Assembly: GCA_034211175.1 (NCBI GenBank)
Contig: JAXHUH010000015.1
Span: forward strand, 1 to 32,081
Length of the DNA stretch: 32,081 nt
Reading direction: 5' to 3'
Source of the DNA: JAXHUH01 sp034211175
GTDB lineage: Bacteria > Actinomycetota > Acidimicrobiia > Acidimicrobiales > CAIXPF01
Part shown: in pieces, positions 8,003-15,662 of the stretch
How positions within the stretch are numbered: position 1 is the stretch's first letter
How the letters are laid out: each line of letters starts with the position of its first letter
The notes under the pieces: generated by a model
Seen by the model: only the letters and a program-made list of their open reading frames with translations
Databases searched by the model: none
Told to the model about the DNA's origin: nothing
Program-made: the position numbers and the translations under genes

Positions 8003-8171
8003 CGAACTGGCCACCAACGCTGCCACGACACGACCGTGGTGGTCGCCAGAACGAGAGGTCGAACTGGCAACCACCGCTGCCACCACACGGCCGTGGTGGT
8101 CGCCAGAACGACTGAGTGATCGAACTGGCTACCGCTGCTGCCACCAGAAGGCCGTCATGGTGGCCAGAACG
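8003..8171. repeat. Three tandem 51-bp palindromic repeats, ends CGAACTGGC and GCCAGAACG
   Basis: Units at 8003-8053, 8060-8110 and 8121-8171 are each exactly 51 bp. All start CGAACTGGC and end GCCAGAACG. Inside, CTGGC/GCCAG and ACC/GGT arms pair, giving imperfect hairpins, and a CTGCCAC block is conserved in the core. The outer GAAC is repeated directly, not inverted. The array lies between the convergent DUF4259-like and FAD monooxygenase genes. A fourth element with the same ends is at 17148-17199. Function is unknown; the possibilities are a REP-like element, a bidirectional terminator or a protein-binding site. Confidence 0.78.
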
Positions 8172-8196
8172 GGAGGGCTGGGCGAGATCGGGTGGG

Positions 8197-9441
8197 TCAG
8201 GTGAACGCGAGGATCCGGGTGACGTTGTCGGGCTCGAAGGCCTCGGGCGGCGGCGCCTCGGGGCCGACGAAGATCGGGATCGCCGTCACCCCGGCGATCA
8301 GGGGGTCGCGGAGGGTTGCCATCTTCACAGCCTTCCGGCGGGCGCGGCCCTCGGGGGTGAACGTGCAGTTGAGCGCGTTGTCGACCCGGGCGACGACCCG
8401 CAGCCGGCGCATCCGCTCCGCCCGTTCGGTCACGTACTCGTCGAACGTGGCGGGTGACCAGTCGTCGGCGCCGATGAGCGCCTCGGACACGAGGCGGGCG
8501 TCGCGCAGGGCGATCGACAGGCCCTGGCCGAGGATCGGGTCGCTCCAGCCGGCCGCATCGCCGACGAGCACCACCCCGTCGACGAGCGGCGGTCCGTCGG
8601 TCCACGCGTCGGTCATCGGGTAGGACGCCAGCGGCCCGGCCGGGTGCGACGCGGCGATCGCCTCACCCGGGGGCAGGCAGTCGAGACGGAACGCGTCGAG
8701 GAAGTCGCGGGCCCGGTCGGGGCCGGTGAACCGGCTGCGGTTGTCGGGGTCGAACAGCAGGTAGAGCCGGGCGATGCCGCCGGTGCGGGGGAAGACGAAG
8801 AACAGCACGTCGCCTTCGGTGCCCTTCGACATGGCGTGCGTCGGCCAGGCGTCGAGGCCGTCGACGAGGAGCCCGGCGCCCATGGTGTGCGGCTCGGTCT
8901 CGACGAGCTCGAGCCCGAGCTGGCGGCGGACACCCGACGCCCGCCCGTCGGCGCCGACGACCATCCGGCAACGCAGCTCGCGGGCTTCCCCATCGTGCTC
9001 GTAGCGGACGACCGGCTCGCGCCCCGGCTTCACGTCGACGTCGCGCACGCCCCGTACGACCGTGGCCCCCGCCTCCTCGGCGGCCTCGGCGAGCGCGGTG
9101 CACGCCTGGGGGTGGCCGACGGCGAGGCCGCCGTCGACGTCAGGGCGCAGGTCGCTCAACGCCAGCGGCCGGGCCTCGGCGCTGCGGGCCCGCACCGTCT
9201 CGTCGTAGCCGATGGCGTGGGTGATCGTCGTCCCCCCACACCCGACCAATGTGTCGAGGAGACCGAGCCGCTTCGCCTCGGCGACACCCCACGGCACGAT
9301 GTACTCCCCCCGCACCCGGTCCCGGTGGACGGCCTCGCGTTCGAGCACGGTCACACCGACGCCGTGACGGGCCAACACGGTCGCCAGCGCTCCCCCGGCC
9401 ACACCCGCCCCGACCACCACGACATCCGTCGCCTCGTCCAC
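8197..9441 (-). CDS. FAD-dependent monooxygenase / geranylgeranyl-reductase-like oxidoreductase
   Basis: 414 residues with a PHBH-type flavoprotein fold. Residues about 6-20 hold the Rossmann FAD motif (VVVVGAGVAGGALA), with the E-R pair near 35. A DG motif is visible (MVVGADGRASGVRRQLG), as is a GD motif (VVLVGDAAGWSDPILGQGLS). These bind FAD and pyrophosphate in group A monooxygenases and the related prenyl reductases. The start is GTG 9441, with GGGAGG 4 nt upstream. A TAGCGT -10-like box lies at 9471-9476 on the same strand. The substrate cannot be deduced. The gene stands alone between two repeat regions. Confidence 0.9.
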   Translation of the reverse strand: MDEATDVVVVGAGVAGGALATVLARHGVGVTVLEREAVHRDRVRGEYIVPWGVAEAKRLGLLDTLVGCGGTTITHAIGYDETVRARSAEARPLALSDLRPDVDGGLAVGHPQACTALAEAAEEAGATVVRGVRDVDVKPGREPVVRYEHDGEARELRCRMVVGADGRASGVRRQLGLELVETEPHTMGAGLLVDGLDAWPTHAMSKGTEGDVLFFVFPRTGGIARLYLLFDPDNRSRFTGPDRARDFLDAFRLDCLPPGEAIAASHPAGPLASYPMTDAWTDGPPLVDGVVLVGDAAGWSDPILGQGLSIALRDARLVSEALIGADDWSPATFDEYVTERAERMRRLRVVARVDNALNCTFTPEGRARRKAVKMATLRDPLIAGVTAIPIFVGPEAPPPEAFEPDNVTRILAFT

Positions 9442-9654
9442 GCTGCCTCCCGTGCGCTCACCCCGCCATGACGCTACTCACGCCACCACCTGCGACACAG
9501 CGAACGCGCTCCGCCCCCGACAACCTCGGACGACCCACGACAACCTCCCACGTCAGACGCTGTCGCGATCACCCTTTGACGCCGCCGACCACCACACGGC
9601 AGATCTGACACCCAGAACCAGAATTCGCAGGGTCCCATCCGGCCGTGCAGAAGC
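9442..9654. other. Non-coding upstream region of the FAD monooxygenase
   Basis: No frame here has convincing coding character. It holds the TAGCGT -10-like hexamer at 9471-9476 (minus strand). It also holds a 10-bp direct repeat CGACAACCTC at 9518-9527 and 9538-9547 (20-bp period, about two helical turns), which could be an operator for the FAD gene. The rest shows nothing notable before the repeat cluster at 9655. Confidence 0.4.
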
Positions 9655-9796
9655 GAGCTCGCCGGCGAGCGCAGTCAGCCACGCTCAGCCTGCGGAACGA
9701 GCTGACAAAGCTCGCCCTGCGAGCGCAGTCAGCCGAGCTCGCCCTGCGAGCGGTTCCGCCAAGCTGAGCGAGGTCGCCCTGCGACCGAGCTCAGCC
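9655..9796. repeat. Cluster of four imperfect ~26-bp direct repeats, each with a small hairpin
   Basis: Units at 9655-9680, 9709-9734, 9735-9760 and about 9770-9796 follow the pattern GAGCTCGCCCTGCGAGCGCA followed by GTCAGCC. In each unit GCTCGC (or GGTCGC) pairs with GCGAGC (or GCGACC). Units 2 and 3 are adjacent; the others are spaced by divergent copies of the same words (GCTCAGCCTGCGG, AAGCTGAGC). The last unit runs into the final codons and stop of the ABC transporter gene that ends at 9791. It may act as terminator-like structure for that operon. Confidence 0.62.
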
Positions 9797-11806
9797 GGGG
9801 TCAGAGACCGGGGCGCGGAACTGGGCGTTGTGGAGGGCGTAGTAGGCCTCGCCTCGTGCCATCAGCTCGTCGTGGTTGCCCTGTTCGACGATGCGGCCGC
9901 CGTCCATCACGAGGATCGTGTCGGCGTCGCGGATCGTGGAGAGGCGGTGGGCGATCACGAAGCTGGTCCGCTGCGAGCGCAGGGTGGCCATCGCCTGTTG
10001 GATCAGCACCTCGGTGCGGGTGTCGACCGAGCTCGTCGCCTCGTCGAGGATCAGGATCGTCGGCTCGGCGAGGAACGCCCGGGCGATGGTGATCAGCTGC
10101 TTCTCGCCGGTGGAGATGTTGCCGCCCTCGTCGTCGATGACGGTGTCGTAGCCGTCGGGCAGCGACCGGGCGAAGCGGTCGACGTAGCTGGCCTTGGCGG
10201 CGGCGAGGATCTCCTCGTCGGAGGCACCGAAGCGGCCGTAGGCGATGTTCTCCCAGATCGTGCCGCCGAACAGCCAGGTGTCCTGGAGCACCATGCCGAT
10301 GTTCGACCGCAGCTGGGGCCGGGGCATCGCGGCGATGTCGTGGCCGTCGAGGGTGATGCGTCCGCCGTCGAGCTCGTAGAACCGCATGATCAGGTTCACG
10401 AGGGTGGTCTTGCCGGCGCCGGTGGGACCGACGATGGCGACCGTCTGGCCGGGCTCGGCGACGAGCGACAGGTCGTCGATCAGCGGGTTCTCGGGGTCGT
10501 AGGAGAACGAGACGTGCTCGAACGCCACCCGACCGCGCCGCCCGGCGCCGTTGGCGGTCGCGTCGCCGTGGACCGCCGCCTCACCGTTGCCGGCCACACC
10601 GTCGTTGCCGACCACACCGTCGTTAGTGGCGGGCCCGCCGTTGGCGAGCGCAGCGGCGGCACCCTCGACCGGGAGCGGGGTGAGGTCGATCGGTGCCGGT
10701 TCGGGGGACTCCTCGGGGCCGTCGAGGAACTCGAACACCCGCTCGGCCGACGCGACGCCCGACTGGAGGACGTTGATCATCGACGCGACCTGGGTGAGCG
10801 GCTGGGTGAACTGGCGCGAGTACTGGATGAACGCCTGGATGTCGCCGATCGTCATCGATCCCGACGACACCCGCAGACCGCCGACGACGGCGATGACCAC
10901 ATAGTTCAGGTTGCCGAGGAACATCATCGTCGGCTGGATCACACCGACGATGAACTGGGCCTTGAAGCTCGCCTCGTAGACCTTCTCGTTGGTCTCGGCG
11001 AACTCCCGCTCGGCGTCGCGCTGGCGGCCGAACACCTTGACCAGCGAGTGGCCGGTGAACGTCTCCTCGACCTGCCCGTTCAGCCGCCCGGTGTGGGACC
11101 ACTGGGCGATGAAGCGCTTCTGGGACCGGCGCCCGATGGTCTTGATCAGCACGAGCGACGCCGGGATCGTGATGATGGCGACCGACGCGAGCACGGGCGA
11201 GATCAGGAACATCATCACGACGACGCCGATGATCGTGAGCGTCGAGGTGAGGAGCTGGCCGAGGCCCTGCTGGAGGCTCTGCTGGAGGTTGTCGATGTCG
11301 TTGGTGACCCGGCTGAGCAGGTCGCCGCGGGACTGGCGGTCGATGTAGCTGTGCGGCATCCGGTGCAGCTTCGCCTCGACCTCGGCCCGCAGGCGCAGCA
11401 TCGTCCGCTGGACGACCCCGGCGAGCACGTAGTTCTGGCCGTAGGCGATGGTGACCGCGCCGGCGTAGATGGCGATCACGCCGAGCAGGGTGCGGCCGAG
11501 GCGGTCGAAGTCGATGCCCTCGCCGGAGGTGACCCCGTCGACGACGACGTCGGTGGCGCCGCCGAGCGCCCGGGGACCGAGCACGGTCAGGGTGACGGCG
11601 ACGAGCGCCATGACCACGACCGAGGTCGCGCCGATGCGTTCGGGGCGCATCGCATCGATCAGGCGGCGGACGGTGCTGGCGAAGTCGTCGGTGTGGGCGG
11701 CCGGCATGCCGGCGTTGCCGAGCATCCCGCGCGGGGGTGCGTCCCTCGACGGAGCGGGCGGGCCGGTGGCGTCGGCGCGCTCGCCGTCGTTGCGCTCGTC
11801 GCTCAT
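9791..11806 (-). CDS. ABC exporter half-transporter, subunit with the intact Walker B
   Basis: 671 residues: an N-terminal six-helix exporter membrane domain (about 45-370) and a nucleotide-binding domain. The latter has Walker A GPTGAGKTT (about 459), a degenerate signature NISTGEKQL (about 563), Walker B ILILDEATSSVD with the catalytic Glu (about 587), and the H-loop IAHRLST (about 618). An Ala/Gly/Asn-rich insert (about 382-420) precedes the nucleotide-binding domain. The ATG overlaps the upstream subunit's stop by 4 nt (ATGA). Its STGEK signature and the partner's defective Walker B complement each other, as in known heterodimeric exporters (TM287/288, LmrCD class). It probably exports drugs or lipids; the substrate is unknown. 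Confidence 0.95.
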   Translation of the reverse strand: MSDERNDGERADATGPPAPSRDAPPRGMLGNAGMPAAHTDDFASTVRRLIDAMRPERIGATSVVVMALVAVTLTVLGPRALGGATDVVVDGVTSGEGIDFDRLGRTLLGVIAIYAGAVTIAYGQNYVLAGVVQRTMLRLRAEVEAKLHRMPHSYIDRQSRGDLLSRVTNDIDNLQQSLQQGLGQLLTSTLTIIGVVVMMFLISPVLASVAIITIPASLVLIKTIGRRSQKRFIAQWSHTGRLNGQVEETFTGHSLVKVFGRQRDAEREFAETNEKVYEASFKAQFIVGVIQPTMMFLGNLNYVVIAVVGGLRVSSGSMTIGDIQAFIQYSRQFTQPLTQVASMINVLQSGVASAERVFEFLDGPEESPEPAPIDLTPLPVEGAAAALANGGPATNDGVVGNDGVAGNGEAAVHGDATANGAGRRGRVAFEHVSFSYDPENPLIDDLSLVAEPGQTVAIVGPTGAGKTTLVNLIMRFYELDGGRITLDGHDIAAMPRPQLRSNIGMVLQDTWLFGGTIWENIAYGRFGASDEEILAAAKASYVDRFARSLPDGYDTVIDDEGGNISTGEKQLITIARAFLAEPTILILDEATSSVDTRTEVLIQQAMATLRSQRTSFVIAHRLSTIRDADTILVMDGGRIVEQGNHDELMARGEAYYALHNAQFRAPVSDPG

Positions 11807-13536
11807 GCCGCCTCCTGCCCGGTGGCCTGGGAGTCGACGATCTCTGCGTAGGTCGGGCAGTCGGCGAGCAGCTCGGTGTGGGTGCCGAGGCCGACCGAGC
11901 GGCCGTTCTCCAGGACGAGGATCCGGTCGGCGTCGACGATGGTCGACACCCGCTGGGCGACGACCACGACGGTGGCGTCCGCGGTGCGGGGCGCCAGCGC
12001 GGCCCGCAGGCGGGCGTCGGTGGCGAGGTCGAGGGCGGAGAACGAGTCGTCGAACAGGTAGATCTCGGGGCGGCGCACGAGCGCCCGGGCGATCGCCAGC
12101 CGCTGGCGCTGGCCGCCGGAGACGTTCGAACCGCCCTGGGTGATCGGCTCGTCGAGCCCGCCGGGCATGGCCTCGACGAAGTCGGTGGCCTGCGCGATCC
12201 GCAGCGCCTCCCACAGCTCCTCGTCGTCGGCGTCGGGGTTGCCGTAGCGGAGGTTGGAGGCGACGGTGCCGGTGAACAGGTACGGCTTCTGGGGCACGAG
12301 CCCGACCCGCTTCCACAGCTCGTCGGGCTCGAGGTCGCGCACGTCGACCCCGTCGACCACGACCCGGCCCGACGTGGCGTCGAACAGGCGGGGCACGAGG
12401 TTGAGCAGCGTGGTCTTGCCGGCGCCGGTGCTGCCGATGATGGCGGTCGTCTCTCCGGGCCGGGCGGCGAAGGAGACGTCGACGAGCACCGGGGTCTCGG
12501 CGCCCGGGTACTGGAACCCGACGTGGTCGAGCTCGAGCGTGCCCCGGGTCCGGATGTCGCGGACGGGGGCCACAGGCGCGGCGATCGACGACGGCGTGTC
12601 GAGCACCTCGCGGATCCGCTCGGCCGACACTGCGGCGCGGGGCGCCATCACCAGCATGAACGTGGCCATCATCACGGCCATGAGGATCTGGATGAGGTAG
12701 CTCAGGAAGGCGATGAGGGCACCGACGCTCAGGTCGCCGTCGTCGATGCGACCGGCGCCGATCCACACGACGGCGACGCTCGACATGTTGAGCACGAGCA
12801 TCACGATCGGGAAGAAGAACGCCATGAGCCGGCCGGTGATGAGCGAGACGTCGGTGAGCTCCTCGTTGGCCCGGGCGAACCGCTCGGTCTCGACGGGCTC
12901 GCGCACGAACGCCCGCACGACCCGGATGCCGGTGATCTGCTCGCGCAGCACCTGGTTGACGACGTCGATGCGCTCCTGCATCTCCCGGAACCGGGGCACC
13001 ATCCGGCTCACGACGAGCCCAACGAGGACGACGAGCACCGGGATCGACACCGTGAGGATCCACGACAGGCCGACGTCCTCGCGCAGCGCCATCACGATGC
13101 CGCCCGCCGCGGTGATCGGCGCGGCGAGCAGCAACGTGGCCGACATCAGCACCAGCATCTGGACCTGCTGGACGTCGTTGGTGACCCGGGTGATGAGCGA
13201 CGGCGCCCCTAAGTGGCCGACCTCGCGGGCGGAGAAGTCGGTGACGCTGTGGAACAGCGAGGCCCGCACGTCGCGCCCGAAGCTCATGGCGACCTTGGCG
13301 CCGAGGTAGACGGCGCCGATTGCGCAGACGACCTGGACGAACGACACGGCGAGCATCAGGCCGCCCCTCGACCAGATGTAGTCGGTGTCGCCGGTCAGGA
13401 CGCCCTCGTCGATGATGTCGGCGTTGAGGCTCGGCAGGAACAGCGTCGCCATCGCCTGCGCCGACTGGAGCAGGACGACGCCGACCAGCACCATCCGGTA
13501 GGGGCGCAGGTGTGAGCGGAGCAACGTGATCAGCAT
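11803..13536 (-). CDS. ABC exporter half-transporter, subunit with the degenerate catalytic site
   Basis: 577 residues: an exporter-type membrane domain (about 10-310) and a nucleotide-binding domain. Walker A is GSTGAGKTT (about 366) and the signature is intact (NVSGGQRQR, about 469). Walker B ends YLFDDSFSALD (about 493), with Asp in place of the catalytic Glu, and the H-loop is VAQRVST with Gln in place of His. This is the usual non-catalytic partner of a heterodimer. It is first in a two-gene operon with a 4-nt overlap. The ATG is preceded by GGGAG 8 nt upstream. A TATCGT box (13614-13619, minus strand) is a candidate -10. A truncated TetR gene diverges from it. Confidence 0.95.
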   Translation of the reverse strand: MLITLLRSHLRPYRMVLVGVVLLQSAQAMATLFLPSLNADIIDEGVLTGDTDYIWSRGGLMLAVSFVQVVCAIGAVYLGAKVAMSFGRDVRASLFHSVTDFSAREVGHLGAPSLITRVTNDVQQVQMLVLMSATLLLAAPITAAGGIVMALREDVGLSWILTVSIPVLVVLVGLVVSRMVPRFREMQERIDVVNQVLREQITGIRVVRAFVREPVETERFARANEELTDVSLITGRLMAFFFPIVMLVLNMSSVAVVWIGAGRIDDGDLSVGALIAFLSYLIQILMAVMMATFMLVMAPRAAVSAERIREVLDTPSSIAAPVAPVRDIRTRGTLELDHVGFQYPGAETPVLVDVSFAARPGETTAIIGSTGAGKTTLLNLVPRLFDATSGRVVVDGVDVRDLEPDELWKRVGLVPQKPYLFTGTVASNLRYGNPDADDEELWEALRIAQATDFVEAMPGGLDEPITQGGSNVSGGQRQRLAIARALVRRPEIYLFDDSFSALDLATDARLRAALAPRTADATVVVVAQRVSTIVDADRILVLENGRSVGLGTHTELLADCPTYAEIVDSQATGQEAA

Positions 13537-13701
13537 CGGCGGTCTCCCGGCGACGGTGCGGCGGCCCGGCGGTCGGACGCCGTCCGATCAGGTGGACCAG
13601 GAACCATCATTGGACGATACCGGTCTTGTGGGTGCCAAATCATGGGCGATTCCCACGCTTGTGTCACACCCCGGTTCACCGCCCGCGACCGGCGCCGCCG
13701 A

Positions 13702-13707
13702 TACAGT
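13702..13707 (+). promoter_or_regulatory. Leaderless-type -10 box for the TetR fragment
   Basis: TACAGT lies 7 nt before the GTG at 13715, the spacing that places the transcription start on the first base of the start codon. The 178-nt divergent region (13537-13714) should also carry the exporter promoter and an operator. GTGGG and CCCAC arms around 13630-13656 are the only symmetry noted, and they are weak. Confidence 0.48.
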
Positions 13708-13714
13708 CCCGCAG

Positions 13715-13924
13715 GTGCCGAGGCCGAAGCAGCGCACACCGGAACTGCGCGACGAGGTCCTGCGGGTGGCGCTCACCATGCTGGCGACCGACGGCGTCGA
13801 GGGGTTCACCACCCGCCGGGTGGCCTCGGGGGCGTCGACGTCGGTGCCGGCGGTCTACGAGCTCTTCGGCGACAAGGCCGGCCTCGTGGCCGCCGACCGG
13901 GCCGAGCACGGCGTCGGCGCCTGA
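13715..13924 (+). pseudogene. Truncated TetR-family regulator (DNA-binding domain only)
   Basis: 69 residues. The helix-turn-helix is complete: RTPELRDEVLRVALTMLATD, GVEGFTTRRVASGASTSVPA, VYELFGDKAGLV. The frame then ends after only a few more residues (AADRAEHGVGA). TetR proteins are normally about 180-220 residues, with a C-terminal ligand and dimerisation domain that is missing here. The stop TGA abuts the stop of the convergent crotonase gene in a TGATCA. The position, divergent from an ABC exporter pair, is where a TetR exporter repressor is typically found. It is probably the remnant of that repressor after a deletion. A functional stand-alone DNA-binding domain is less likely but possible, because the leaderless promoter and GTG start look intact. 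Confidence 0.7.
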
Positions 13925-14734
13925 TCAGCCGCCCCGCACGCGGCGCAGGTAGGCGGCCGCCGCCTCGCGCGACTCGGGGTCGCGCAGCGCGGTCACCAAG
14001 CCGTCCGCATCGGACCAGTTCCGGGCGGTGCCGCACATCGACTCGAGCACTGCGTTGACGTGGCGCTTGGTGGCCGTCAGCGCCAGGGTCGCCTTCGGGG
14101 CCAGGGAGGCGGCCAACGCCTCGGCCTCACCCATCATCTCCGACGCCGGCACGACCCGGTTGAGGAAGCCGAGCGAGCGGGCCTCGGCGGCGTCGAACGG
14201 CCGACACGTCATGACCAGCTCGCGGGTCATCGCCGGGCCGATCTCGCGGACGAGGCGGGGGATGCCGCCCCACGCAAGCGGGATCCCGAGGTCGACCTCG
14301 GGGATGGAGAAGTAGGTGTCGTCGGCTGCGACCCGCAGGTCGCAGGCCGCGGCGAGCACGAGCCCGCCGCCGACGCAGTGGCCCTTGATCGCGGCCACGG
14401 TCACGGCCCGCATCGCTTCCACGGCCTCGGCCATCCGCCGCCCGGCATCGGCCGCGTCGCGGGGCGGGTGGCCGGCGTTGGCCTCGCTCCCACCGAACGA
14501 GGCGATGTCGGCGCCGGCGGAGAACGAGCGGCCCCGACCGCTGACGATCACGACCTTCACGCCGTCGCGCTCGTCGAACCAGCGGGCCGCCCGCTCCAGC
14601 TCGAGCAGCGTCTCCGTGCCGAGCGGGTTGAGCTTGTCGGGCCGGTTCAGCTCGAGGCGACCGATCGGGCCTCCCCCGCCGTCGTCGACCTCGATCGTCG
14701 TGAACCCGCGTGCCGTCGTCGTCACATCCCCCAT
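13925..14734 (-). CDS. Enoyl-CoA hydratase/isomerase (crotonase) family protein
   Basis: 269 residues with a crotonase fold. Oxyanion-hole and CoA-binding motifs are RGRSFSAGADIASFGG (68-82) and IKGHCVGGGLVLAAACDLRVA (117-136). The first catalytic Glu of classical hydratases (Glu144 of rat mitochondrial enzyme) falls at Val126 here, whereas the second (Glu164) is probably Glu146 in SIPEVDLGIP. A standard hydratase activity is therefore doubtful; isomerase, hydrolase or another crotonase chemistry is possible. The ATG at 14734 is chosen because it starts the domain and lies 8 nt after TACGCT (14743-14748, minus strand), a leaderless arrangement. It is stop-to-stop with the TetR fragment. Confidence 0.9.
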   Translation of the reverse strand: MGDVTTTARGFTTIEVDDGGGGPIGRLELNRPDKLNPLGTETLLELERAARWFDERDGVKVVIVSGRGRSFSAGADIASFGGSEANAGHPPRDAADAGRRMAEAVEAMRAVTVAAIKGHCVGGGLVLAAACDLRVAADDTYFSIPEVDLGIPLAWGGIPRLVREIGPAMTRELVMTCRPFDAAEARSLGFLNRVVPASEMMGEAEALAASLAPKATLALTATKRHVNAVLESMCGTARNWSDADGLVTALRDPESREAAAAYLRRVRGG

Positions 14735-14742
14735 GGCGGCGG

Positions 14743-14748
14743 AGCGTA
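14743..14748 (-). promoter_or_regulatory. Leaderless-type -10 box for the crotonase gene
   Basis: On the minus strand TACGCT is followed by 8 nt and then the ATG at 14734. No Shine-Dalgarno lies in the gap, which supports a leaderless transcript. Confidence 0.5.
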
Positions 14749-14914
14749 GGCCCTGACGCCCAGCCAAGGCGCGGCAGTGGACGGCGACGGACAACCCGGC
14801 ACCTGGTGGATGCGAACACTCGCCGTGATGTCGAGACTGCATAGGGCGCTGAACGCCGTTCGCCGGCTTCGGCGTCGCCCGCGATCACCCCCGACCGCAC
14901 GGAGCCTTCCAGAG

Positions 14915-15595
14915 ATGACCTACATCGACGACCGCCCCGCCGGCTTCCCCCCGCCGCCGCCGTTCGAGCACGACGCGCTCGACCCGAGCGACGAGCCGCG
15001 CACCGAGCCGTCGCTGCGGCGGCGCGTGCTCACCGTCACCGGCGCAGTGACCGCGTTCGCTGCGGTCGCGGCCCTGGGCGCCTTCGCGTTCTCGGCGGCC
15101 GGCGAGGCGAGCGGCCTCCGCGACGACCTCGCGGTCCAGGCAGACCTCCTCGCCGGGGCCGAGACCGACCGCGACGCCGCGATCGCCGATCTGGCCGACG
15201 CCGAGGCCACCGCCGCCGGGCTCACGGTCGAGATCGACGACCTCACCGCCGAGGCCACCGACCGGGAGGCGGAGCTCGCCACGCTCGCCGACGACGTCTC
15301 CGACCTCGAGACCTCCCTCTCCGCAGCGAACACCCGGGCGTCCAACAGCGCCGACGACGCTGCCGAGTGGCGGTCCGCCGCCGGGCTCGGCTACCTCGCC
15401 TCCGGCTCCTCCTACCAGTGCATCGACGCGCTCTTCGACCTCAGCGAGGTGATGCTCGACGCGGTCGATGCCGGCACGCGCCTGTCGCCGGACGCTGCCG
15501 CGATCGTGGAGCGCATGGACCTGTGGTGCGGCCTCGCGGTCGACTCCATCGACGAGTTCAACGCCGACTACGAGGAACTGATCGGGTCCATCTGA
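14915..15595 (+). CDS. Membrane-anchored coiled-coil protein of unknown function
   Basis: 226 residues. The N-terminus is cytoplasmic and Pro-rich (PAGFPPPPPFEHD), then charged. One transmembrane segment lies at about 39-61 (VLTVTGAVTAFAAVAALGAF). An Ala/Asp/Glu-rich heptad region (about 63-150) should form a coiled coil. The C-terminal domain (about 158-226) contains two cysteines (SSYQCIDALF and DLWCGLAVD) that could form a disulfide outside the cell. ATG 14915 is chosen because the proline-rich start follows it; upstream in-frame sequence to 14777 looks non-coding. No family is recognised. A strong hairpin follows 9 nt after the stop, so the gene is probably monocistronic. Confidence 0.75.
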   Translation: MTYIDDRPAGFPPPPPFEHDALDPSDEPRTEPSLRRRVLTVTGAVTAFAAVAALGAFAFSAAGEASGLRDDLAVQADLLAGAETDRDAAIADLADAEATAAGLTVEIDDLTAEATDREAELATLADDVSDLETSLSAANTRASNSADDAAEWRSAAGLGYLASGSSYQCIDALFDLSEVMLDAVDAGTRLSPDAAAIVERMDLWCGLAVDSIDEFNADYEELIGSI

Positions 15596-15604
15596 GCGTG
15601 ACGA

Positions 15605-15632
15605 GACGGCCGGTGCGCCAGCACCGGCCGTC
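15605..15632 (+). terminator. Perfect 12-bp stem, 4-nt loop terminator hairpin
   Basis: 15605-15616 (GACGGCCGGTGC) pairs perfectly with 15621-15632 around the loop GCCA, 9 nt after the stop of the coiled-coil gene. There is no T-tract, as is common for terminators in high-GC Actinobacteria. Confidence 0.62.
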
Positions 15633-15648
15633 GGCGCGTCCGGCGAAC

Positions 15649-15654
15649 TACGGT
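15649..15654 (+). promoter_or_regulatory. Leaderless-type -10 box for the RidA-family gene
   Basis: TACGGT is followed by 8 nt and then the GTG at 15663. No Shine-Dalgarno with suitable spacing is seen. Confidence 0.48.
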
Positions 15655-15662
15655 GCCGGGCC

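Noticed and set aside
8003..8171. The repeat triplet as a CRISPR array
   Set aside because: Units are themselves palindromic and separated by only 6-10 nt, so there are no spacer-length unique segments, and no cas genes are nearby.
9452..11851. A long plus-strand open frame antisense to the ABC transporter genes
   Set aside because: Its product is low-complexity and rich in Asp, Val, Arg and Gly; the minus-strand frames carry full ABC motifs. It is a high-GC antisense shadow, as are the similar long frames opposite the second exporter subunit, the GH92 gene and the propeller genes.
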